Shown here piece after piece: positions 25,343 through 34,249 of a DNA stretch of 44,651 bases (within the stretch, counting starts at the first letter, position 1; every line of letters starts with the position of its first letter). A program made the position numbers and the translations under genes. Source of the stretch: Streptomyces regalis (GTDB lineage: Bacteria; Actinomycetota; Actinomycetes; Streptomycetales; Streptomycetaceae); NCBI RefSeq assembly GCF_001509475.1, contig NZ_LLZG01000276.1:1-44651 (forward strand). The letters are read 5' to 3'. The notes beneath the pieces are model-generated. The model was given only the letters and a program-made list of their open reading frames with translations. It ran no database searches and was not told the DNA's origin.

Positions 25343-26422
25343 ATGAAGGCTCTGGTGTTGTCGGGCGGGTCGGGGACCCGTCTGCGTCCGTTCAGCCATT
25401 CGATGCCGAAGCAACTGATCCCGATCGCGAACAAGCCGGTTCTGGCGCACGTGGTCGAGAACATCCGGGCCCTCGGCGTATCGGAAATCGGGATCATCGT
25501 GGGCGACTGGGGAGACCAGATAGCCGCAGTGATCGGAGACGGCACGCGGCTGGGGGTGAAGGTCACCTACATCCAGCAGGACCAGCCTTTGGGGCTCGCC
25601 CACTGTGTCGCCCTGGCGCGGCCGTTCCTGGGAGACGACGACTTCGTCATGTATCTCGGGGACAACATGCTGCCTGATGGCGTGGTGTCAGTGGCCGAGG
25701 CGTTCCGTGCGGAGCGGCCGGCCGCGCAGGTGGTGGTGCGCAAGGTGGCGGATCCGCGGGCGTTCGGTGTGGCGGAACTGGGTCCCGACGGTGCGGTGGA
25801 GCGGCTGGTGGAGAAGCCGTCGCAGCCGCGGAGCGACCTGGCCATGATCGGGGTGTACTTCTTCTCGCCGGCGATTCATCAGGCGGTCGATTCGATCACG
25901 CCGAGTGCGCGGGGCGAGCTCGAGATCACCGATGCGATTCAGTGGCTGGTGGAGCACGGTGAGGTGGTGCGGGCCAGCCAGTACCACGGGTACTGGAAGG
26001 ACACCGGTCGCGTGGACGACGTCCTCGAATGCAATCACCACATCCTCGCGGGACTGAGCGACGACGGTCCTGGCGCCGGACCCGGCGTGGTCGACGCGGA
26101 CAGCACCCTGTCCGGGCAGGTCCGCATCGAGGCGGGCGCCCGCGTCATCAACTCCCGGATCGACGGCCCCGTGGTGGTCGGCGAAGGGACCGTGATCGAG
26201 AACTGTCATATCGGCGCATATACATCCATAGGGCGTGATTGCGTACTGCGCGGGACTCGCATCAGGGACTCGATCGTCCTCGACGGTGCAACCGTCGCCG
26301 ACGTACCGGGCCTCCAGGGCTCACTGATCGGCCGCATGGCGAATGTCGGAACGGGCGACGACGGAGTCTCCTGCCACCGCCTGGTGGTCGGCGACCACAC
26401 CCGGATCGAGGTGGCGGCATGA
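25343..26422 (+). CDS. rmlA: Glucose-1-phosphate thymidylyltransferase, long form
   Basis: The 359-residue enzyme makes dTDP-glucose from dTTP and glucose-1-phosphate, the first step of the sugar pathway. LSGGSGTRLRPF at the N-terminus is the nucleotide-binding signature, followed by MPKQLIPIANKPVL, YLGDNMLPDG, and GYWKDTGRVDDVLECN. A C-terminal left-handed beta-helix (about residues 245-355, VVVGEGTVIENCHIGAYTSIG) marks the long StrD/LanG/UrdG type found in antibiotic clusters. It overlaps the 4,6-dehydratase start (ATGA at 26419-26422). Confidence 0.94.
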   Translation: MKALVLSGGSGTRLRPFSHSMPKQLIPIANKPVLAHVVENIRALGVSEIGIIVGDWGDQIAAVIGDGTRLGVKVTYIQQDQPLGLAHCVALARPFLGDDDFVMYLGDNMLPDGVVSVAEAFRAERPAAQVVVRKVADPRAFGVAELGPDGAVERLVEKPSQPRSDLAMIGVYFFSPAIHQAVDSITPSARGELEITDAIQWLVEHGEVVRASQYHGYWKDTGRVDDVLECNHHILAGLSDDGPGAGPGVVDADSTLSGQVRIEAGARVINSRIDGPVVVGEGTVIENCHIGAYTSIGRDCVLRGTRIRDSIVLDGATVADVPGLQGSLIGRMANVGTGDDGVSCHRLVVGDHTRIEVAA

Positions 26423-27417
26423 AGATCCTCATCACCGGCGGCGCCGGCTTCATAGGCTCGCACTACGCACGCTCCCTCCTGGAAGGGCGGTACGAGGGGG
26501 CCACGGGAGCCGACCTCACCGTCATCGACAAGCTCACCTACGCCGGGAACCGCGACAACCTTCCGAGGGACCACCCGCGGTTGCAATTCGTCCAGGGGGA
26601 CATCTGCGACGCGGAGCTGCTGAGCGAGTTGCTTCCCGGACACGACGCTGTGGTCCACTTCGCCGCCGAGTCGCACGTGGACCGCTCCCTGCAGTCCGCG
26701 GCCGAGTTCGTCCGGACCAACGTGGGCGGCACCCAGACACTCCTCGATGCCTGCCTGACCAGCGGCGTCGAGCGGGTCGTACACGTCTCCACGGACGAGG
26801 TGTACGGCTCCATCACCGAGGGCTCCTGGACGGAGAGCTGGCCCCTGGCCCCCAACTCGCCGTACGCGGCCAGCAAGGCCTCCTCCGACCTCATGGCCCG
26901 TTCCTACTGGCGTACGCACGGTCTCGACCTGTCGATCACCCGCTGCTCCAACAACTACGGCCCCTACCAGCATCCCGAGAAGCTGATCCCCCTCTTCGTC
27001 ACCAATCTGCTCGAAGGCGCGCAACTGCCGCTCTACGGCGACGGACGCAACATCCGTGAGTGGCTGCACGTGGACGACCACTGCCGCGCCATCCAGCTGG
27101 TCCTGACCAAGGGGGCCGGTGGCGAGATCTACAACGTCGGCGGCGGCAACGAACGCACCAACCTCGACATCACCGAGGCGCTCCTCGAACTCTGCGACAG
27201 CGACTGGTCCATGGTGCGCAGGGTGGCCGACCGCAAGGGGCACGACCTGCGCTATTCCCTGGATGACAGCAAGATCCGCGAAGAGCTCGGGTACGCCCCG
27301 CGCGTCGACTTCGACCGGGGCCTCGCCGACACCGTCGCCTGGTACCGGGACAACCCCAACTGGTGGAAGGCGGTCAAGCACCGCCGTGCACACACGGAAG
27401 GCCTCCAGCATGGCTGA
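26419..27417 (+). CDS. rmlB: dTDP-glucose 4,6-dehydratase
   Basis: The 332-residue extended SDR converts dTDP-glucose to dTDP-4-keto-6-deoxyglucose. GGAGFIG at 7-13 binds NAD, the catalytic Thr125-Asp126-Glu127 lies in STDEVYG, and Tyr149/Lys153 form YAASK. TRCSNNYGPYQHPEKLIP is the family's substrate segment. It is coupled to the thymidylyltransferase upstream (ATGA) and overlaps the 3-dehydratase gene by eight bases downstream. Confidence 0.96.
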   Translation: MKILITGGAGFIGSHYARSLLEGRYEGATGADLTVIDKLTYAGNRDNLPRDHPRLQFVQGDICDAELLSELLPGHDAVVHFAAESHVDRSLQSAAEFVRTNVGGTQTLLDACLTSGVERVVHVSTDEVYGSITEGSWTESWPLAPNSPYAASKASSDLMARSYWRTHGLDLSITRCSNNYGPYQHPEKLIPLFVTNLLEGAQLPLYGDGRNIREWLHVDDHCRAIQLVLTKGAGGEIYNVGGGNERTNLDITEALLELCDSDWSMVRRVADRKGHDLRYSLDDSKIREELGYAPRVDFDRGLADTVAWYRDNPNWWKAVKHRRAHTEGLQHG

Positions 27418-28726
27418 GACCAGTACCAACAAGGCGAACGTCCTGAACGCGACTCGCGCCTACCACGAGGAACTGCAGGGCGCCAAGGGTCCGTTCGAAC
27501 CGGGCGTCACCGAGATCTGGCCCTCGGGCGCCGTCCTCGACGCGGACGACCGGGCCGCCCTGGTCGAGGCGGCGTTGGACATGCACATTGCCGCGGGACC
27601 GAGCTCACAGAAGTTCGAGTCCGCCTTCGCCCGAAGGCTCGGGCGGCGCAAGGCCCACCTGACCAACTCCGGCTCCTCGGCCAACCTTCTGGCGCTGACC
27701 GCGCTGACCTCGCACACCCTCGGCGACCGGCGGCTGCGCAAGGGGGACGAGGTGATCACGGTCGCGGCCGGCTTCCCGACCACGGTCAACCCGATTGTGC
27801 AGAACGGGCTCGTCCCCGTCTTCATCGACGTGGAACTGGGCACGTACAACACCACCGCGGAGCGCGTGGCGCAGGCGATAGGCCCCAAAACCCGGGCTGT
27901 CATGATCGCCCATGCGCTCGGCAACCCCTTCGAGGTCGCCGAGATCGCTCAGCTCGCCAAGGAACACGAGCTGTTCTTCGTCGAGGACAACTGCGACGCG
28001 GTCGGCTCCACCTACGGCGGCAAGCAGACCGGTACGTTCGGTGACCTGGCCACCGTCAGCTTCTACCCGGCACACCACATCACCATGGGTGAGGGCGGCA
28101 TCGTCGTCACCTCTGACCTCAAGCTGGCCCGAGTGGTGGAATCACTGCGTGACTGGGGCCGCGACTGCTGGTGCGAGCCGGGCAAGAACAACACCTGCTT
28201 CAAGCGCTTCGAGTACCAGATGGGCAAGCTGCCCAAGGGATACGATCACAAGTACATCTTCTCGCACGTGGGCTACAACCTGAAGGCGACCGACCTCCAG
28301 GCAGCCCTGGGCCTGACGCAGCTGAAGAAAGTCGACGGATTCATCGAGGCGCGCAAACACAACTGGCGCCGCCTGCGCGAGAGCCTCGACGGAGTGCCCC
28401 ATCTGGTCCTGCCGGAGGCCACCGCCGGCAGTGAGCCGAGCTGGTTCGGTTTCGTGATCACCGTCGACCCCGCGGCGCCCTTCACCCGGGCCGCCCTGGT
28501 CGACTTCCTCGAGGGCCGCAAGATCGGGACGCGTCGACTGTTCGCGGGCAACCTCACACGCCAGCCCGCCTACATCGACCAGCCGCACCGCATCGTCGGG
28601 GATCTGCACAACAGCGACATCATCACCGAGCACACCTTCTGGGTCGGTGTCTACCCGGGCCTCACCGACGAGATGATCGACTACATCGCCTCCAGCGTGA
28701 AGGAGTTCGTGGGGGCCAACGCATGA
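27410..28726 (+). CDS. E1-type dTDP-hexose 3-dehydratase (PMP and 2Fe-2S)
   Basis: The 438-residue protein removes the C-3 hydroxyl of a 4-ketohexose. The DegT fold is kept, but the PLP lysine is replaced by histidine (FYPAHHITMGEGG, His222/His223). Four cysteines, Cys195, Cys253, Cys255 and Cys263, follow the C-X57-C-X1-C-X7-C pattern of the E1 [2Fe-2S] cluster. SpnQ, UrdQ and LanQ are homologues that act after 2-deoxygenation. An electron source is required, but no reductase of the E3 type is visible in the window, so cellular ferredoxin or flavodoxin systems may serve. It overlaps the next gene by four bases. Confidence 0.94.
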   Translation: MAETSTNKANVLNATRAYHEELQGAKGPFEPGVTEIWPSGAVLDADDRAALVEAALDMHIAAGPSSQKFESAFARRLGRRKAHLTNSGSSANLLALTALTSHTLGDRRLRKGDEVITVAAGFPTTVNPIVQNGLVPVFIDVELGTYNTTAERVAQAIGPKTRAVMIAHALGNPFEVAEIAQLAKEHELFFVEDNCDAVGSTYGGKQTGTFGDLATVSFYPAHHITMGEGGIVVTSDLKLARVVESLRDWGRDCWCEPGKNNTCFKRFEYQMGKLPKGYDHKYIFSHVGYNLKATDLQAALGLTQLKKVDGFIEARKHNWRRLRESLDGVPHLVLPEATAGSEPSWFGFVITVDPAAPFTRAALVDFLEGRKIGTRRLFAGNLTRQPAYIDQPHRIVGDLHNSDIITEHTFWVGVYPGLTDEMIDYIASSVKEFVGANA

Positions 28727-30129
28727 CCGTCACCACCACCACCGTCGACGCCGCCCGCACCATGCTGCGTCCGCGCGAGGACACCCGGTTGCCCGAGCGC
28801 ATGGCCCGGTCCGCCCTCACCACCGACGGGGCAGGGCTGCGAACCGAGGACTTCACCGACTGGCTCGAAGCACGCCGCCGTGCCCACGCGTTCCGGGTCG
28901 GCCGGATCCCGTTCAGTGATCTGGAGGGCTGGTCCTTCCTGGAAAGCACCGGGAATCTGGTGCATCGCAGCGGGCGATTCTTCTCCGTGGAGGGGCTGCA
29001 TGTCACGGTCGGCGACGGTCCGATCCGCGAGTGGCAACAGCCCATCATCAAGCAGCCCGAAGTCGGCATCCTGGGCATTCTCGTGAAGGAGTTCGACGGC
29101 GTCCTGCACTTTCTCATGCAGGCCAAGATGGAGCCCGGCAACCCCAACCTCCTGCAGCTGTCCCCGACCGTCCAGGCCACCCGCAGCAACTACACCAAAG
29201 CCCACAAGGGCGCCGACGTGAAGTACATCGACCACTTCACACAGCCCGGCCGCAGACGGATCCTCGCCGACTCGCTGCAGTCCGAGCACGGCTCCTGGTT
29301 CCTCCGCAAGAGCAACCGCAACATGATCGTGGAGGCCCTCGGGGAGGTGCCGCTCGATGACGACTTCTGCTGGCTGACCCTCGGTCAGATCGGCGAGCTG
29401 CTGCGCCGGGACAATGTCGTGAACATGGACGCGCGTACGGTGCTGTCCTGCGCCCTGGCCCCCGAACCGGGCACGGACGCTCTGCACTCGGACACCGAGC
29501 TGCTGTCCTGGTTCACCGCCGAGCGAGCCCGGCATGACGTCTCCGCGGAGCGTGTCCCGCTCCGGGACATCCGCGGCTGGAAGCGCGGCCACGGCACCAT
29601 CGACCACGAGGCAGGACGCTACTTCAGCGTGGTGGCGGTCGCCGTGGAGGCGGGCAACCGCGAGGTGGCCCGCTGGACCCAGCCGCTGTTCGAACCCCAT
29701 GGCCTGGGCGTCACGGCGTTCCTGACCCGCAGGTTCGGGGGAGTCCCGCATCTGCTGGCGCACGCACGGGTCGAGGGCGGGTTCGCCGACACCGTCGAAC
29801 TCGGGCCGACGGTCCAGTACACCCCTGAGAACTACGCCCATCTGACGGCGGCACACCGCCCGCCCTTCCTCGACGCGGTGCTCGACGCAGACCCGTCGCG
29901 CATCCGCTACGAGGCCGTGCACTCGGAGGAAGGCGGCCGGTTCCTGAATGCGGAGAGCCGCTATCTCTTCCTTGAGTCCGACGAGCAGGAGGCGCCGCTC
30001 GACCCGCCGCCGGGCTATGTCTGGGTCACTCCCGAGCAGTTCGCCAGACTGCTGCGGCACAACCACTACGTCAACGTTCAGGCCCGGACCCTCCTCTCCT
30101 GCCTGACCTCACAGGCGGTACGGCTCTGA
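28723..30129 (+). CDS. dTDP-4-keto-6-deoxyhexose 2,3-dehydratase
   Basis: The 468-residue protein is built from two related halves, each with a W-F-x-R-x-S/x-R-F-F-S-V-E/V block (GNLVHRSGRFFSVEGLHVTV and GTIDHEAGRYFSVVAVAVEA) and a L-x-P-T-V-Q segment (LQLSPTVQATRSNY and VELGPTVQYTPENY). This is the TylX3/SpnO/UrdS/LanS family, which removes the C-2 hydroxyl to give a 3,4-diketo intermediate for the ketoreductase encoded next. Its start overlaps the 3-dehydratase stop (ATGA) and its stop overlaps the next start by one base. Confidence 0.94.
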   Translation: MTVTTTTVDAARTMLRPREDTRLPERMARSALTTDGAGLRTEDFTDWLEARRRAHAFRVGRIPFSDLEGWSFLESTGNLVHRSGRFFSVEGLHVTVGDGPIREWQQPIIKQPEVGILGILVKEFDGVLHFLMQAKMEPGNPNLLQLSPTVQATRSNYTKAHKGADVKYIDHFTQPGRRRILADSLQSEHGSWFLRKSNRNMIVEALGEVPLDDDFCWLTLGQIGELLRRDNVVNMDARTVLSCALAPEPGTDALHSDTELLSWFTAERARHDVSAERVPLRDIRGWKRGHGTIDHEAGRYFSVVAVAVEAGNREVARWTQPLFEPHGLGVTAFLTRRFGGVPHLLAHARVEGGFADTVELGPTVQYTPENYAHLTAAHRPPFLDAVLDADPSRIRYEAVHSEEGGRFLNAESRYLFLESDEQEAPLDPPPGYVWVTPEQFARLLRHNHYVNVQARTLLSCLTSQAVRL

Positions 30130-31097
30130 TGGATCCCGTGCGCATAGGCGTGCTGGGCTGTGCCGACATCGCACAACGCCGCATGCTCCCCGCGATGGCG
30201 TCGGACCCCAAGGTGGAACTCGTCGCGGTCGCCAGCCGAGACGCGGCCAAGGCCCGGGCCACCGCGGATGGATTCGGTTGCCAGGCAGTGCACGGCTACG
30301 CCGAGCTCCTCGCTCGCGAGGACATCGACGCCGTCTATGTGCCACTGCCCGCTGCGCTGCACGCGCAGTGGGTGGAGGCGGCGCTGAACAGCGGTAAACA
30401 TGTCCTCGCGGAGAAGCCGCTGACGACCGAACAGGCCGTCACCGAGCGGCTCGTCGGGCAGGCTGCGGCGGCGCGGCTGGCGCTGGTGGAGAACGTCATG
30501 TTCGTCCATCACCCGCAGCACGCGGCGGTACGGCGCCTGCTGGCGGACGGGGCGATCGGCGAACTCCGGGTGCTGCACGCGGCGTTCGCCATCCCCCGGC
30601 TGCCCGACGACGACATCCGACACGACCCGGTGCTGGGCGGCGGAGCCCTCTGGGACACCGGCGTCTACCCAGTACGGGCGGCGCTGTACTTCCTGGGAGA
30701 GGAGCTCCGCGTCGAGGGCGCGTCCCTCGCGAGAAGCGCAGGTCGAGCGGTGGACACGGCGGGAACGGCGCTCCTGAGCACACCCCAGGGCGTGGCCGCC
30801 CAGCTTTCCTTCGGTCTCGATCACGGCTACCGGTCGGTGTATGAGCTCTGGGGAAGCGAGGGGCGCATCACCGTGGAACGGGCCTTCACCCCTGCCGCAG
30901 ACCACGCACCGTGCATCCGCGTCGAGCGGGGCACGGGGACCGAGGAGATCCGTCTCCCGCCGGCCGACCAAGTGGCGCACGCCGTACGGGCGTTCGCGGA
31001 TTTTGTGCGTGTCGGCGCCGCACCGGACCAGGCTTCGCTGCACCAGGCGGCTCTTCTGCACGCCGTGCGACAGCACGCCTCCGTACTCGGACCCTGA
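30129..31097 (+). CDS. dTDP-3,4-diketo-2,6-dideoxyhexose 3-ketoreductase (Gfo/Idh/MocA)
   Basis: The 322-residue oxidoreductase has an N-terminal Rossmann domain (RIGVLGCADIAQRR) and the family EKP motif (Glu95-Lys96-Pro97 in LAEKPLTTEQA). It reduces the C-3 ketone released by the 2,3-dehydratase, as SpnN, UrdT and LanT-type enzymes do. That hydroxyl is then removed by the 3-dehydratase at 27410. It is the last gene of the tightly overlapping sugar operon (25343-31097). Confidence 0.9.
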   Translation: MDPVRIGVLGCADIAQRRMLPAMASDPKVELVAVASRDAAKARATADGFGCQAVHGYAELLAREDIDAVYVPLPAALHAQWVEAALNSGKHVLAEKPLTTEQAVTERLVGQAAAARLALVENVMFVHHPQHAAVRRLLADGAIGELRVLHAAFAIPRLPDDDIRHDPVLGGGALWDTGVYPVRAALYFLGEELRVEGASLARSAGRAVDTAGTALLSTPQGVAAQLSFGLDHGYRSVYELWGSEGRITVERAFTPAADHAPCIRVERGTGTEEIRLPPADQVAHAVRAFADFVRVGAAPDQASLHQAALLHAVRQHASVLGP

Positions 31098-31137
31098 GGC
31101 GCCGACCTCGCGGTCACCGTCTCGCCGAGGGAGAGAA

Positions 31138-32097
31138 ATGAGTTCGACCACCGATGCCCCGGAGATCCACAGAATCACGCTCGACGCCGCGGGCATCCCG
31201 ATCTCCGCCCTGCTCGCCGAGCCGTCCAGCCCACCGCGTGCCGTGGTGGTGGCCATCCACGGCGGCGGCATGAGTGCCGGCTACTTCGACAGCCGGGCCA
31301 GGCCGGGCCTCTCCTTACTCGAACTGGGCGTTCGGCTCGGCTACGCCGTACTGGCCGTCGACCGGCCCGGCTACGGGGCATCCACCCCGCGTCTGCCCGA
31401 GGGGCAGACGGTCGACCGCCAGGCGGCCACGTTGCATGCCGCGCTCGGCGACTTCGCGGGTACCCACGAGACCGGTGCCGGCTTCTTCCTGGTGGCGCAC
31501 TCCAACGGCGGCAAGCTGGCACTGGCCACCGCGGCCACGCCGTCCACCAGCCGACTGATCGGCCTGGACATATCCGGACTGGGCAGCACCCTGGCTGTGG
31601 CCCCGCACCAACTGCCTGGACCGGACGGGCACGGGGACTGGCGTCGGCACTGGGGGTCTCTACGACTCTATCCGCCGGACGCGTTTCGGCTCGGCCGGGC
31701 ACTGGTGAGCCCGGTACCCGGCCTGGAGGCGAGGGAAGGGCCGCTGTGGCCCCACCTGTACCCGGGCATCGCCGCCCTGGTCACGATCCCGGTCCGGTTC
31801 ACCTTCGCCGAGCAGGAACTGTGGTGGCGCTTCGACGACGAGGCCGTCGAGGCGCTCAAAGCACCCCTGTCCGGCACGAAGGTGACGGTGGACCACCAGC
31901 CGTACGCCGGACACAACATCAGCCTCGGCTGGGCGGCCCGCAGCTACCACCTCAGAGCGCTGGGATTCCTGGAGGAATGCCTCCTGGCACGGGACACGGC
32001 ACCACTCCGGCGACCGCGCGTCAGCTGCCCGCCGCCGGCCGGGGAAGGGCCGGACGTCCGCTGTTCAGCCACTCACCAGACACGCCTGCACATGTGA
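31138..32097 (+). CDS. Alpha/beta hydrolase with a TTA codon
   Basis: The 319-residue protein shows an oxyanion motif HGGG at 41-44, a nucleophile elbow AHSNGG with Ser122, and a likely catalytic His259 in YAGHN. Substrate is unknown. In related aromatic polyketide pathways such hydrolases remove acyl groups or open lactones. Codon 60 (31315-31317) is TTA, so synthesis should need the bldA tRNA. The last 40 residues are Pro/Arg-rich and probably disordered. GAGGGAGAGAA precedes the ATG, 40 bases after the ketoreductase stop. Confidence 0.82.
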   Translation: MSSTTDAPEIHRITLDAAGIPISALLAEPSSPPRAVVVAIHGGGMSAGYFDSRARPGLSLLELGVRLGYAVLAVDRPGYGASTPRLPEGQTVDRQAATLHAALGDFAGTHETGAGFFLVAHSNGGKLALATAATPSTSRLIGLDISGLGSTLAVAPHQLPGPDGHGDWRRHWGSLRLYPPDAFRLGRALVSPVPGLEAREGPLWPHLYPGIAALVTIPVRFTFAEQELWWRFDDEAVEALKAPLSGTKVTVDHQPYAGHNISLGWAARSYHLRALGFLEECLLARDTAPLRRPRVSCPPPAGEGPDVRCSATHQTRLHM

Positions 32098-32112
32098 GAA
32101 AGGAGGCCTCGC

Positions 32113-32661
32113 ATGGCCTTGCCCGACGACAGGGCCCCCGGGCCGGGCGAGCAACTGCGCGCGCTCACGGACCGCGCCGAACTCACCGGGCTCGTCAACC
32201 GATTCGTCATCGGCCTCGATCATCCTGATGCGCAGCGGTGTGGCGAGAGGTGGTATCGCTCGCTGTTCACCGAGGACGTCAGGCTCGCCCTGCCCAACGG
32301 TACGCATGAGGGCATCGTGGGGCTGCCCGAGTTCCAGAGCGGTCCCAGGCGGCATTTCGCGCGCACCCATCACCTCGCCACGAACTGCCTGATCGAGCTG
32401 GACGGGGTCCGTGCCACCGCACGGACGAACGTACGCGCGACGCACGTGCCGCACGGCGACGGTACCGCCCCGAACTTCGTGGGCGGCGCCGCGTACGACG
32501 TCGAGGCGGTACGCACGCCGGACGGCTGGCGGATCTCGCGGCTCACCGTGACGGTCCTGTGGACCAGCGGCCGTCCGACCCCCGGTTCCGAACCGGGTAT
32601 CGAAGGGCCCCTTCGCGTAGCACTCCCTGTCCAGGACGACGAGGAAACACCATGCCCCTGA
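32113..32661 (+). CDS. SnoaL-like (NTF2 fold) protein, copy 2
   Basis: The 182-residue protein is a paralogue of the one at 16621: LTDRAELTGLVNRFVIGLDHPDAQ, LFTEDVRLALPNG, THHLATNCLIELDG, and DVEAVRTPDGWRISRLTVTVLWT align in order. It has a very strong ribosome site, AAAGGAGG at 32099-32106. A role as cyclase, dehydratase or isomerase is possible, but catalytic residues cannot be assigned from sequence. Having two copies in one cluster suggests related reactions on successive intermediates. Confidence 0.77.
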   Translation: MALPDDRAPGPGEQLRALTDRAELTGLVNRFVIGLDHPDAQRCGERWYRSLFTEDVRLALPNGTHEGIVGLPEFQSGPRRHFARTHHLATNCLIELDGVRATARTNVRATHVPHGDGTAPNFVGGAAYDVEAVRTPDGWRISRLTVTVLWTSGRPTPGSEPGIEGPLRVALPVQDDEETPCP

Positions 32662-32828
32662 TCTGGCGTCACGGCTCCCTCCTTCCCCGCCCGAGGGGTC
32701 TGCTCCTGCTGCGTGCCTTGCCGTTGATTCGCCGCACCCGCCCGCGGCCGTCCCGCGGTGGCAGCGGGCGGGGAGCGGCGATCCGCGACCTGTCCGCCTT
32801 CCGCTGCACCCGCGGAAGGCGGTGCTGA
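32652..32828 (+). CDS. Possible small Arg-rich protein
   Basis: A 58-codon frame starts at ATG 32652 after GAGGAAAC and overlaps the end of the SnoaL-like gene. The predicted peptide is very basic (about 16 arginines) and matches no family I know. Its last codons form the terminator hairpin at 32794-32822, which argues that it may be a chance frame in an untranslated tail. Confidence 0.2.
   Translation: MPLIWRHGSLLPRPRGLLLLRALPLIRRTRPRPSRGGSGRGAAIRDLSAFRCTRGRRC
32794..32822 (+). terminator. Strong hairpin after the second SnoaL-like gene
   Basis: CCGCCTTCCGC at 32794-32804 pairs perfectly over 11 bp with GCGGAAGGCGG at 32812-32822, with a seven-base loop. It probably ends the transcript carrying the sugar and hydrolase genes, before the third exporter gene. 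Confidence 0.7.
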
Positions 32829-32906
32829 CGCCTGTCCACACCCCCGGACCGTCACCCGGCCGACGGATGCCACACCGCCGCGGCGAACAGTCGTATGAAG
32901 GACCCG

Positions 32907-34190
32907 ATGAAACACGTCCTCGCCAGCACCTGTCAGTCCCTGACGGTCCGCAACTTCCGGCTCTTCGCGGCGGGCCAGCTGATGTCCGTCGCGGGCACCT
33001 GGATGATGGTCGTCGCCCAGGACTGGCTCGTACTCTCACTGACCGGCGACTCGGGTACGGCCCTCGGGGTGGTGACGGCGCTCCAGTTCGCGCCGCTGCT
33101 GCTGCTCACTCTCTACGCCGGCGGACTCGCCGACCGGCACGACAAACGCCGCCTGCTGATGGCCGTGAACGTCGTCTCGGGTGTCCTCGCGCTGCTGCTC
33201 GCCCTGATGGTCCTGGGCGGATGGGTGGAGTTGTGGCACGTGTATCTCTTCGCCCTCGGCCTTGGCACGGTCAACGCCGTCGAAGTGCCCACCCGCATGG
33301 CCTTCGTCAGCGAACTCGTGGGGGCCGATCTGCTGCCCAACGCGTCCGCGCTGAGCGCCGCGTACTTCAACTGTGCACGCGTGGTCGGCCCGGCTCTGGC
33401 GGGCCTGTTGATCAGCGGCTCCGGCACCGCGGTCGTGATGGTGCTGAACGCCGCCAGTTATCTGGCGACTGTGGTGGCACTGCGCATGATGCGCCCAGGC
33501 GAACTCCACCGCAGTGGACGTCGCCCCGAACGTGCCCGGGCCATCGACGGAATCCGCCATCTGATGTCCCGCCGTGAGCTTCTCCTTCCGATGGTGCTCG
33601 TCGCGGTGATCGGCATGCTGGGATTCAACTTCCAGCTCACCCTGCCGCTGCTCGCCAAGACCGTCTTCCACGCCGACGCCGCCGAGTTCGGGCTGCTCAC
33701 CACCGCCCTCGCTGCCGGATCCCTCGTCGCCGCGTTCGTCACGACCTTGCGTCGGGGCAGACCGCCGCTCAGCCTCGTCATCGCGGCGGCGCTGGGGTTC
33801 GGAACCCTGGAGGCCCTGGCGGGGCTGGCGCCCACCTACGCCGTGGCCGCCGTGCTGCTGTTCTGTACCGGCTTCGGCTCCGTCTGCTTCGCGCAAGCGG
33901 CCAACCACCGCATCCAGCTCGGCACAGACCCCGCCTACCGGGGCCGGATCATGGCCCTCTACACCTTGGTCTTCCAGGGCACGACCCCCTTCGGCGCCCT
34001 GCTCATCGGAGGGCTCAGCGAGATGCTGGGAGCACGGTCCGGCCTCCTCGTCGGCGGTACGGCATCCGTGGTGGCGGCCCTCGTGGTCCTCGCTGTGCAC
34101 CTGAGCACCACGAAGGCCGTCCCGTTCCCTTCACGCCGTACGGCCAGGCCTGCACCGAACACGGACCTGGACGACACCTCGGTCCCGTAA
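32907..34190 (+). CDS. MFS transporter, enterobactin-exporter-like (MFS_3)
   Basis: The 427-residue membrane protein begins SLTVRNFRLFAAGQLMSVAGTWMMVVAQDWLVLSLTGDS, the hallmark of the MFS_3 subfamily, followed by AGGLADRHDKRRLL. About 12 helices are predicted by eye. It is the third exporter in the cluster and probably its last gene, because the following genes are minus-strand and not obviously biosynthetic. ATG 32907 is preferred over 32895 because AAGGA lies five bases before it. Confidence 0.82.
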   Translation: MKHVLASTCQSLTVRNFRLFAAGQLMSVAGTWMMVVAQDWLVLSLTGDSGTALGVVTALQFAPLLLLTLYAGGLADRHDKRRLLMAVNVVSGVLALLLALMVLGGWVELWHVYLFALGLGTVNAVEVPTRMAFVSELVGADLLPNASALSAAYFNCARVVGPALAGLLISGSGTAVVMVLNAASYLATVVALRMMRPGELHRSGRRPERARAIDGIRHLMSRRELLLPMVLVAVIGMLGFNFQLTLPLLAKTVFHADAAEFGLLTTALAAGSLVAAFVTTLRRGRPPLSLVIAAALGFGTLEALAGLAPTYAVAAVLLFCTGFGSVCFAQAANHRIQLGTDPAYRGRIMALYTLVFQGTTPFGALLIGGLSEMLGARSGLLVGGTASVVAALVVLAVHLSTTKAVPFPSRRTARPAPNTDLDDTSVP

Positions 34191-34249
34191 CCGGCGCGAC
34201 AGCCCTGAACACGACGATCAGATGTCGACGTCGCGTGCCCGCCCCGCTG

